Assembly: GCF_964340395.1 (NCBI RefSeq)
Contig: NC_135554.1
Location: 19,080,592 to 19,144,591, forward strand
Direction: 5' to 3'
DNA: 64,000 nucleotides
Source: Glandiceps talaboti
Lineage: Eukaryota; Hemichordata; Enteropneusta; Spengelidae
The position numbers were made by a program, and so were the translations under genes. The first letter of the stretch is position 1. Each line of letters begins with the position of its first letter. Positions 11,715 through 22,000 of the stretch are shown one piece after another. The notes below the pieces were generated by a model. The model had not been told where the DNA came from, ran no database searches, and saw only the letters and a program-made list of their open reading frames with translations.

Positions 11715-12835
11715 TATTAGTCCCCGCGGACGAAGTCCGGAACGGGGACTTATGGATTGGGTTCCGTCTGTCCGTCCGTGCGTCCGTGCGTCCGTCCGTC
11801 CGTCCGTCCGTCCGTCCGCAGCCGTTTCTTGGAGATGCCTGTACCGATTTTTTTCAAACTTGGTACAGGGGCAACATGCTATGGCATACATATGCACGTC
11901 AATTTGTTTTATGATACGATCCAATATGGCCGCCTAGCAGCCATTTTGTTTGCGAATTTTCCCTGTCTAAAGCCATAACTCAGACATGCTCACACAGATC
12001 TCATTCAGAGTTGGTATTAGGACAGTGTTCTATGGCATATATGCGCACATTCATTGTTGTCATGATACGATCCAATATGGCCGCCTGGCAGCCATTTTGT
12101 TTGTGAATTTTCATGTCCAAAGCCATAACTTAGACATGCTTGAACAGATCTCATTCAAAGTTGGTATTAGGACAGTGTTCTATGACATACATGTGCATAT
12201 CCATTTTCATTGTGATACGATCCAATATGGCTGCCTGGCAGCCATTTTGTTTGCAAATTTTCCATGTCCAAAGCCATAACTCAGACATGCTTGAACAGAT
12301 CTCATTCAAAGTTGGTATTAGGACAGTGTTCTATGACATACATGTGCATATCCATTTTCATTGTGATACGATCCAATATGGCTGCCTGGCAGCCATTTTG
12401 TTTGCAAATTTTCCATGTCCAAAGCCATAACTCAGACATGCTTGAACAGATCTCATTCAAAGTTGGTATTAGGACAGTGTTCTATGACATACATGTGCAT
12501 ATCCATTTTCATTGTGATACGATCCAATATGGCTGCCTGGCAGCCAATTTGTTTGTGAATTTTCCATGTCCAAAGCCATAACTCAGACATGCTTGAACAG
12601 ATCTCATTCAAAGTTGGTATTAGGACAGTGTTCTATGACATACATTTGCATATCCATTTTCATATTGATATGATCCCCCATACCCGACCAATCCTTTATT
12701 GTTGTAGGCATGTTCCATGTCCGACAAGCAGACACAACATATCTAAGTCTGTTTGATTTAGGTTCACAAGTGTTGTTGCGTGATCAGAGTAGTGCTAATT
12801 CCTTAAAACCCAATCATAGCGGGGACTATGTCATT
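11715..12835 (+). mobile_element. Repeat element with TCCG microsatellite and 151-bp tandem units
   Basis: Begins 'agtccccgcggacgaag...ggggactta', then a TCCG/TCTG tract (11757-11820), then about five copies of a 151-bp unit marked by 'actcagacatgcttgaacag', 'ggtattaggacagtgttcta' and 'gatccaatatggc' (spacings 150, 151, 151, 151), and ends near 'agcggggactatg'. The matching ggggact words at both ends suggest one element. Open frames such as MAAWQPFCLQ are tandem-repeat artefacts. Confidence 0.65.
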
Positions 12836-12839
12836 CTCA

Positions 12840-13600
12840 ATGGCTTGTTATTTCTTTAATTCGGGCCACCAAGATGTCCCATAAAAAATACAAAAAACAT
12901 ACAACCACAAAACGAAAAAGCCAGATAAAATAATATTAAACTATCAACTATCTTGTACTATACATTACAATCCTATAATTTCTCCAAAAGTTTGAACGAA
13001 AATATAGATGTCAAAAGTACCCCATTATGAACTTATCTTAAAAGTGGCATTCTGTACTTACTCGGTCACATTCCATGTCAAAATCACCACCATACATAGT
13101 TGTTTTATGGACACAAAACCTTCTCTAACCGTGTATGTATGTACACACAAAATTTAAAAATGAAAGTAAAACATGTACATCCGTTTGCACTTTGCCTCCT
13201 TGGTTTTCTGTGTAATCCATCCTGTATTGTGTTATTGTGTAAAATGTACGTGCTAGGCTATCCACGGTCATTCATGTGTGTGTGCTATTCATAGAGATAG
13301 AGCTCATATACAATAGAACGCATTCACATCACATGATTCAGCCCTACCTCACCCACGGGTAAAAGTTTGTAAAGACACCTTTGTATTATGCTGACCTCGC
13401 GCGCCGCCCTCGTTTCCCATCAGTGCCTAAAACTTATGAAGAGGAATCGAAAGTGACGTCAACATCTCTAAAAAAAACGATGACAAAATTATCTAATCTT
13501 TTTACCATTCATCATGAAATGAATTTTACGTTGACTAGATTACTAGCCTTTTTACGGTGCCGACTTTGACTCTGATAGCCGTTTCTTGTTAATGAGGGCC
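12840..13600. other. Non-coding spacer
   Basis: No supported exon. A 62-codon open frame at 13381 lacks splice or domain support. Confidence 0.35.
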
Positions 13601-14520
13601 TGTGATGAAATTTCAAATTCAAATAACATTAAATAAATCACAGAATTCTGTCCAATCATAAGTTTTTGTTTATTTGGGGGGGGGGGGGGCAATTACAAAT
13701 GTCCAAACACCGTACATTTGTCAGATCAGAACATCATTATGGTTGGAAATTTACTCATTTGCATGAACAGCTTTTGGTTTATCGTTTCGCATTGTGCTAG
13801 ACGGGATGGAGAGGTCTTGATATTTGAAGAAATGGGTCGATTTAGGCTTCAAATCAGTAGATTCGTGTGTTTATGTGTTGGGCTGTGTGTGTATGTATGT
13901 GTAGATATACACTGAAACAGATATAAACGCTACAATATATGGTCAAAATGTTTTTGGAACATGGTCGTAGAGGGCAGTATGCTGTAGAGAAAACGACTGT
14001 TTATGTGTTGGGCTGTGTGTGTATGTATGTGTAGATATACACTAAAACAGATATAAACTACAATATATGGTCAAAATGTTTTGGAACATGATCGTAGAGG
14101 GCAGTATGCTGTAGAGAAAACGACTGTTCCGCAGGCAAAAGGCAAATTGTGTTGTTCCTATAAATGCCCATTTTCAAAACAGGGTGGGTAGGTAGGGAAT
14201 TTTTTATTAATTTTAATTTTAATTTTACTTTTTTGGTCTGTTTAAGTTTGTTACAATGTACATAGAGGTCAACAGAGATTTCTCATTGGTGTGTTTGCAC
14301 TTTACGTTAGTATGCAGACTATATTGTGTGCTACACTGTATTCTGCCATTTTCTTTTTATCACAACACGATAATGTCATCAAATCTCACTATTTCTCGCG
14401 CGGCTTTGCAAAAAAATTCGATTATTCAAAAAATAGTGTTTTCGAATTACCTAAAGAAAAGTTTAGGGTCGGTAGTGAAAAACTAGGTTGGATTGAGTTA
14501 CCGGAACCAAACAATCAATT
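13600..14520 (+). repeat. Dispersed interspersed repeat, copy 2, with internal 130-bp duplication
   Basis: Shares its outer blocks with 1-720. Between them, 13867-13998 and 13999-14127 are a tandem duplication of about 130 bp ('ttatgtgttgggctgtg ... gagaaaacgactg') that is absent from copy 1. A poly-G run lies at 13677-13689. Confidence 0.6.
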
Positions 14521-15470
14521 TTTTGGCCGGAAATCGGCGAAAAAAGTACATTTGGCAACTCCTGAAAAAGGTTATGAAAAGTGGTAGGATAAGGGAACGA
14601 GCAGAATTTACGTGTGTGTGTGTGGGGGGGGGGGTCTGAGGAGAAAATATTTTGGTCCCCCCCCCCCCGATCTGAAAAATGCATTCCCCCCCCCCCTCCA
14701 AATGAACCCAGTCATACATAAATGCATGAAGTTTGGAGAGGATCCATTTAGAAATCACCAATTGCGTGAATCGAAGATGAAAGGATCACTGTCAGAACCG
14801 TCAAAGAGGGGGCGGGGTACTTTAGAAACGTCTTACATCAAAATCAGTGGATTTGCCACTTTGCTACCGTGAAATGATTCCTGGACTTAACTGTAATTCG
14901 TCAAAATGTTCAACGGCCCATTTCAATTTACGGTTCATTGGCTGTGTTTGATACAACCATGCAGAAACCAATAAGAAAGTGCACATGCTACACTTCAAGA
15001 TAGCAAGATTGCATGAATACAGTTTCTTGCAACATTTTGTCTAAAAATGAAATGAACTAAAGTGTCACCATGGAGACATCAAATGCAGACGTCAAAATAG
15101 TACCGCCCGCGTATCTGTGTCTATTTGCAGTCTGTAAATTGTTTACATTATGCCAGACAAAATGTAGCAATAAACTGCAATCTTGTAGACTAGTGTAGAA
15201 TTTGCAGTTTCTTATAATATTTTCTACGTGGTTGTATCAAACAGAGCCTGTGAACGGTAACTTGAATTGGGATGTATCGTACCATGTCAGTACTTATAAT
15301 ACACACTCCATGTGAATTATATGTACACTCTTCCTTAAATATGAAAGTAAAACATTTAGTACTTGGTATATGCGAAGTTCTTATCAATGTTTATACAAGT
15401 ACATAGGGAGACAGTTCCTCTTCTCTGAGTTCACCGAATTATGCCGACGATTATATATTTTTCAACTACT
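14520..15470. other. Non-coding spacer with G/C runs
   Basis: Poly-G and poly-C runs near 14625, 14657 and 14686; otherwise no exon-like signal. Text near 15225-15280 ('gttgtatcaaacagagcctg') is a single diverged copy of the 16735-17050 repeat unit. Confidence 0.45.
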
Positions 15471-15472
15471 CT

Positions 15473-15476
<4 letters not shown>

Positions 15477-15537
<61 letters not shown>
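15477..15537 (+). repeat. (CA)n microsatellite
   Basis: About 30 uninterrupted CA units. Confidence 0.95.
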
Positions 15538-15538
<1 letters not shown>

Positions 15539-15539
15539 T

Positions 15540-16730
15540 GTATACATTACAATGTATTTTTTTAGTATTGTACAGCGCCTCTGAGCAATTTTAATAGATA
15601 CACTGGCGATTTATAAATCATTTTATTCGACTACTCTATGGCATATAGACAAATGTATACATTACATTGTATTTCGACTATTCTATGGTATACACACCTA
15701 TGCATACATTACACTGTACTTCGAATTCTCTGTAGCATTACATCTAGATATTCGCTGTTTTATGTACTCATATCAGAATATCAAAGTGTAAATATCCCAT
15801 GTTTATATTACCACATGGTTATCGATAATTCGCCATTTTCTCTGAGTGACTCATCTTATTCCGAAAGATAGCATTGTTTTCATCTTTTCATCTTCAGCAT
15901 TCTGTAGTTAGCGAAATTAAGGTAATTCAGACACAATATTGCAACAAATAACTGAAATTTGATATATCCCCAGTAGTTTTTAGGTCGAGAGTATTTTCTG
16001 TAATGTAAAAAATAGTGTATAATATGTAATTATATCTGTGAACTTAAGTAAGAGTGTAATGGCGATTTGCAACGTTTTGACTCAAAACCAATGACGTAGA
16101 CGCAAGTTGTTCTGAACAACTTGGGTATAAACCCTACATGTTATGTTCGAACGAATTCAACATGGTTTGTGTTTGGTAAAAAGTACAGAAATCTACTTTA
16201 GTCGAACTTTTGGCAAAACTCACGGCCACTACCCGTAACGAGACAGCATTTACTACCTTGAATTAAGAACACGAACCGTACGAACCAAACTTTAATAATA
16301 CGTGTATGTGAAAATATCGTAAGAACTCCCCTCCCTAAATATGTTATTCAATATGCCCCACAATACGAGAAAATTATGTTTGTTAACATTTGATACTGTA
16401 TTGTACGTATATATTCCGAGAAATATGAGGGAAGATGGCCCATGGCCTATTGCTTGGTAGATTTTCGGATTTCCGAATTAATCTGACCAAACACTGGTTT
16501 CGAATACCTTTGACGATATTTACAGAACAACAGCACGTAATCACAACATGAACAATCAGTTTGTGACTGCGCTAGCTATATACGCAGTGAAGCAAAAGTA
16601 TATACAGCAAAACCGTATTCATGCTATATTTACACAATACAAAGCTATAGTTAATCTAAATGGTTTATGTAATAATGTAGCAAGAAACTGCGTTAATGTA
16701 GATTATGCATTCAATTTGTTTTCTGCGTAG
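15540..16730. other. Non-coding spacer
   Basis: Short direct repeats 'acaaatgtatacattacattgtat' style at 15535-15715; a fragment of the 2030-type repeat at 16060-16120. No exon supported. Confidence 0.4.
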
Positions 16731-16731
16731 T

Positions 16732-17055
16732 TGTATCAAACAGAGCAGGTGGGCGATAACTTGAAACGTGCTGTATGTGTACATGTATCAAACAGAGCAA
16801 GTGGACGATAACTTGAAACGTACTGTATGTGTGTACATGTATCAAACAGAGCAAGTGGACGATAACTTGACACGTGCTGTATGTGTGTACAAACAGAGCA
16901 AGTGGACGATAACTTGAAACGTGCTGTATGTGTGTACATGTATCAAACAGAGCAAGTGGACGATAACTTGAAACGTACTGTATGTGTGTACATGTATCAA
17001 ACAGAGCAGGTGGACGATAACTTGAAACGTGCTGTAACGTGTGTACATGTATTAG
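16732..17055 (+). repeat. 55-bp tandem repeat, about six copies
   Basis: Unit of about 52-57 bp carrying 'tatcaaacagagcaagtgg', 'cgataacttgaaacg' and 'tgctgtatgtgtgtacatg'. One copy has lost part of its start (16887). Single related copies occur at 15230 and 35005. Long frames on both strands here are repeat artefacts. Confidence 0.85.
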
Positions 17056-17576
17056 TAGCATTGACTTATCCCTATGGATTAGACATCAACTAACTTGAGT
17101 GTCGACATCAAGAAATCTGTGTATTTTGCAAATTAGTAAACCTACCTTAAATATTGTATTCACAAACATATGAATTCAGATGAGAACAATAGCTGTTGTC
17201 CCATTCGAAGGACCATTGGTCCCTTTGGTTCAACGATACCAATAAACATTAAAGGAAATATTAACAAATATTAATATTGTTGAAGGAAAAACAATAAACA
17301 TTACAACTTATCTGAGAAATATTACATGTGAACACAGTGAGGTTGGTTTTATCGTGGCTGTATTTCTTATGCTTGAGAAACACTGTCTACATACCCTGCA
17401 TAGCGCAGCCTCTGAAGAAATATATGGCAATTGATAAATTGGACTCCGAGCTAGCTATACACGGATGTTGATTTTCATTGGTGTGAAATAATGACTTGGC
17501 ACTTGGTTTACTCGCTGGACCGGTGTAAAGCTAAATACACAATTAAATGTGTAGGTTGTATGTGCGATCACATTAC

Positions 17577-17681
17577 CTTGTAATATAAGTTGTATTGGGT
17601 GCATCAAATCGTAAACATTCCCGTCCACTTCTATGATCAAATGTATCACTAGGAACTAGACTGGAAGATTTGTCATCGTTT
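17577..17681 (-). CDS. Candidate orphan exon (minus strand), function unknown
   Basis: On the minus strand a stop-free stretch of about 34 codons lies between possible acceptors (gttatag at 17682 or cttccag at 17661) and a donor (ACAAG|gtaatg). It contains the segment GRECLRFDAPNTTYIT with a cysteine and an N-glycosylation sequon, suggesting an extracellular piece. It could be a downstream exon of the C-type lectin gene (the 17660 start is phase-compatible with the lectin exon donor at 18750) or an upstream exon of the seven-helix gene. It does not resemble the end of a lectin domain. Low confidence. Confidence 0.22.
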
Positions 17682-17734
17682 CTATAACAACAAGCGGAAA
17701 CAACAACGAATCGTCCAGTCTATTCATATGATCC

Positions 17735-17965
17735 AGTGGAAATACATAATTTTTTTTCAAGATTTTCGGGATTTATAATATTATTTGGTCATTTTTTCTA
17801 AAATAGTTTAATAAAAGTTTAAAATGTTACCATCATAAATATCGTTTCCTTTGACTGTCTTTACCTATTTCCTACCGCTATCACTCTCTTATCAGCCAGA
17901 GTTTATCAACTTTGCAATAGTGCTCAGCTAATCCAACAACAAACTCAGACTTTTTACTCTTTTTC
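17735..17965 (+). repeat. Diverged solo arm of the 38.5-40.1 kb inverted-repeat element
   Basis: Shares order and wording with the left arm at 38545-38720: 'gattttcgggattt', 'tttcctacc', 'tcttatcagccagagtttatcaactttgca'. No partner arm is seen nearby, so it is a solo or truncated relic. Confidence 0.5.
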
Positions 17966-18063
17966 ATTTCGCTGCGTGTCTAGCTTTGCTTCACTTCAGT
18001 TCGCAAACCAAGTCATAATTTTCGCATTTGAATTTCAATGTTGTTCTTTAATTGGAGTCATTT

Positions 18064-18225
18064 TCTCACACTAAACGCCCACAATCGCCTGTGCTCTACA
18101 TTGGGGGGGGGGGGGGCTACACCACGCCCCATCATCGCCTGTGCTTTACACGGGGGGGGGGGGGTATCGAAGCTACGCCAACCTCCCACCATCGCCTATG
18201 CTGTACAATGGGGGGGGGGATACAC
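18064..18225 (+). repeat. Tandem repeat with long G runs
   Basis: Three copies of a unit of about 58 bp, 'catcgcctgtgctctaca' plus 9-13 G. The G runs are spaced so that they could form inter-repeat G-quadruplexes on the plus strand. Confidence 0.75.
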
Positions 18226-18749
18226 TAAGGCGAACATCCTGAAAGTAAACAAAAATCGGAGTTTTACATCTCTTCAACCATTGCTCAAGCAATGTTATGG
18301 CAAGGTGTGCCCCATCTCGTGTACAATGGGACTCTTCTAAGTCAACTTTACGGCCAACCTTTTACGTTCTTTTTAGAGACGTACCGGTTGCACGATCCAG
18401 GATCGGTGAACATGACTTTTCTTGGTCCCCTATTTTAGGGGTCGATCATTTTAATATATAAATTGACTTCCTCTGGTTTGATTTTTGTTTTGAAAGACGA
18501 AATAACATAACCAAGCTCAGATTTGGAATAAAATATCAATGTGAAAGAGTTGTCTGACATAGCATAGAGAAAAGGTTGGTCCAGCAGAACAAATGGATGA
18601 TCCTATGTAAACCTTACAGCTCTACTGTCAGATAAGGTGCCAAGACTGTGAGTATCTGAAATCAAGACCCTGGCCTTTAACTGTATCTTGACTCAGACCA
18701 CTAAAAAGTGGTCTGAGATCTTGAGTACTGTACGTTATCTACTCCTTAC

Positions 18750-19059
18750 CATAGCAACGCACATGTCTGCCCTCGACGATCTGGCTGGTTTGGAGCCCAT
18801 CTTTGATAATCATTTGCTCCAAGAAACGTACCATCTAGCCATTGGTAATTCGTCTTCACGGATTCGTCTTCAAGATAATTACGAAGTCCGATCCAAATCT
18901 TTCCCACACCGGGGTATCCTGACTGGAACAGATCGATCACAACACGTTCTGTCTCTGCGTCAACTATCTTCACCAGACGACCACTGGTGTTATGACAAGA
19001 ATCACGTGCCCCGTCCCAATCACGTTGTTCCAAGCCAAGTTCATACTTCACACTTGGGC
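18750..19059 (-). CDS. C-type lectin domain exon with QPD motif
   Basis: This 310-bp minus-strand exon (acceptor atatactag, donor CTATG|gtaagg; phase 1 in, phase 2 out) encodes most of a C-type lectin-like domain. In order: W-D-G-A-R-D-S-C near residues 14-21 of the exon, the GRLVKI strand, WIGL near residue 52, YQWLDG near residue 68, RWAPNQPD near 84-91, then a cysteine in QTCALL. The QPD triplet is the Ca2+-site motif usually linked to galactose-type binding in this family (EPN being mannose-type). The last strand, with the WND motif and final cysteine, must lie in a further exon that I could not find between here and about 17 kb. The domain is therefore incomplete in my model and sugar binding is inferred. 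Confidence 0.85.
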
Positions 19060-22000
19060 CTAGTATATTAGAGAGAGTACAAAATTACCAATTTCAATAA
19101 TTAAAGCAGTATCTTAAGTATACAAGCTTCAAATTCCATATAGTTTGGCATACTACTACTTCATTTCCAATTAAGTGATAACTATAGCTCAGAATTTTGC
19201 ATTCCAACAATTAATGTATGTAGAAAAAAATCTAAAGGCTTTACGGTTACGAAAGACACTCGTGACTCGGTTTACATCTGATTTAAACTATATGAATATG
19301 TAGGACAACTGGGATGGGGGAAAGCTTTAGAGAAAATACTCTAGTTACAGCTATATGAGAATCCATTTCGAAGGAAACAGTAGGAAAACAGTGGATGATG
19401 ACAATAAAGGACCTATAAACCATAAAAAAAATAAGCTTCGTATATACAGACAAATACAACATATTTTATATTGAAATTATTACAAACACTCATTATAAAG
19501 GGCATCAATGACAAAACTTCGTGTAAGAGTCCATATACTACACATAGAAACTGGGAGATATAATAAAACGGATGTTTCTAATAGGGAACTTGCAATCCAG
19601 ACTGAGCATGCTCAGATGCAAAGGACTATGGGATTATCTGTGGTTATCGCAATATCTTATCTGGAGCTACCGATGAAATAAACCTCCCACACTGGTCAAG
19701 ATAAATATGAATTGATCATGTCATTCGTGGTTATAAACAATGTAACAGTATTGTTTACAATACTAATTGATGAGCATTTATGATCACATTTCCCATGATG
19801 CAACATTCAACATGGCGGGTTTGCAAGTTCCCTATTACTGAAACAGAAGATGAAATAATTTTTTTTCTACTAAACTGTAAACTTTATATTAAAGAAAATT
19901 GTGTTCTTTTATGAGTAGTAAAGACATCAACATCATATATTAAATATGTTCACAACTGTCATAATTATAGAAACAGGTTGAGCAAAAATTAGAATTGAAT
20001 TTTTTTAAGCAAAGTTTTATGTTTTCTGGTGCAAATACTTGGAATACATTACCACTTGAAGTGAGAAACAGAACATTGTTGTCTTCCTTTACACGAGGCT
20101 GTCACCAATATTTTATGACAAAATTTTAGACACTTTTGCTGTTTATTGTATGTCCTTATTGTACAGTTTGTATTTGTCTCTTTTGTCTTTGTACTATTTA
20201 TATTTAGAGGACCCCCAGGGAAGATTGGCCAAGGCCAACTGGGCTACCTTCCTTAAATAAAGTTTAATAAATAAATAAATAAATAAATATTTGATCTCGC
20301 TACGACTACTTTCGACAAAGAGTGCAACTCTTGAAATCAGCTGCCTCAATATAAATGTGATATTCTTCCATAATAAATCTGGCTGGCCTTTCTAGAGATC
20401 TGTTTTTCTGCTCCCTCTGACTTTTCTCTAACAGGGCAAGATTTCAATAAAATTATTACTAGTATTATATGACACGGCAAACAAAAGTTAAACGAATGTG
20501 AACGTTGGGGGCAACTGTCGATCTGGGTGGTCGGGAAACTGCACAAAGATAAAATATCACAATTTCTAGCTACATTTTGTCTACGTACTGTAACTAGACG
20601 CGATGTTTTGCATTTCATTTGACGTGTATATAGTCAGAAAGCTAACAAAAGGAGGGGTATACAAATGCCATGCTCGTATCAACTTTCTACAACATCTGGT
20701 GAGTTAGAAAAGTAATGCTGCCAGTTCAGTAATTTTGTCTGAATTTTACACGCTGACCCCGTAAGCGATAATCGGAGAGATACCGTTATTTAGTATATAT
20801 TTTACTAAACTGCCATGGCAACTGGTTTATTAAATGTACGTTCAGACGTGACTAGTCTATCCTTATTTTGAGGTTCTTTTCAGGATTGACTCTATGACTA
20901 ATTTAATTTTATGTATATTTTATAATAGTATCAATATTAACCTATCTACCTTCCGTTGTAGACGGTTTATCCACAGTTGTAGTAGAATCGTCAGCCCCAG
21001 TGCTGCTGGAGGGCAAGTTTTTTTTTGTAGAAGAAGTAACTGATGTCTTAAAAGAAGTAGTATCAGAATGTAAAATGTTCTAGATAAATGTACTTTTTCC
21101 AAACCAACATTGGTTTTCATATTCCCTTATACACTGTACTGAACTGGTTCAGCCAAGTCCGGTTAATCCTTAATATTTGGAGGCTTTTTTTCAGGGTTGG
21201 CTCTATGACATGTAATACAGTGCTTTCACCAAAGCGAGTCAAAGTCACGATGAGTGAGTCTGATGACAAGGTGTCATGTTGGAGTCATGATGGGCGAATG
21301 GTTAGAGTGGCCGGCTTGGAATCTGTAGGTTGCAGTTTCGAGCCCCATATCGCTGCCGTTTGTTTCAGAGTGGCTAAAGTCCTTGGGCAAGATTTGACCC
21401 ACGACTGTGCCTCAGTCAAACCCAGCTGTATAATTGGGGACCTAGTAGAACAGAAGTTGCAATGTGAATGCTTTAATCCTATGCGCTTATAAAAGGCTGC
21501 AATGGATTGTATGCTCCCTAGGGAGATGATGAGGTATACAGGGCAGTTGTGCCGCTATAGATCCGTGCCAGGTGTAATGATTGTGAAGTGCTTTGAGCAC
21601 AGATTCAGGGGAAAGCGCTATGTGAAAATTAACATTATTATATTACTATCATGTAGAGATAGACACCATAAAGATAACACACAAAACATCACTTACACAG
21701 TGTGGGCCCTGTATTAATAGTAACAGTATGCATACTACTTTAATAGATTCTACCAACTTTCACTGGCTGCTGACCATGGCTTTTGTTTGAACTTCAACAG
21801 ATTATACCTTGTGTAGTAGTTACTGCAATCATACTTGAAGCAAAACAAGTATAAACCACCGACGGTACGGTATAAAAACTATTTGTTACAGAATACAGAA
21901 TAAATAGAAAGCCAAAACTTACCTTCCGCTGTAAGTGGTTTACCCAAAGATACGGTAGAATAGTCAACTCCAGTGCTGCTAGAGGTAGAGGGCAAGTTTG

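Noticed and set aside
11986-12581. Repeated MAAWQPFCLQ-type frames
   Set aside because: Read-through of 151-bp tandem units with no splice or domain evidence.
16711-17093. Frames with HVSSYRPLALF repeats
   Set aside because: Both strands are open across a 55-bp tandem array; no gene context.
21088-21492. 134-codon plus-strand frame
   Set aside because: Runs through the tRNA-derived SINE at 21264-21625.
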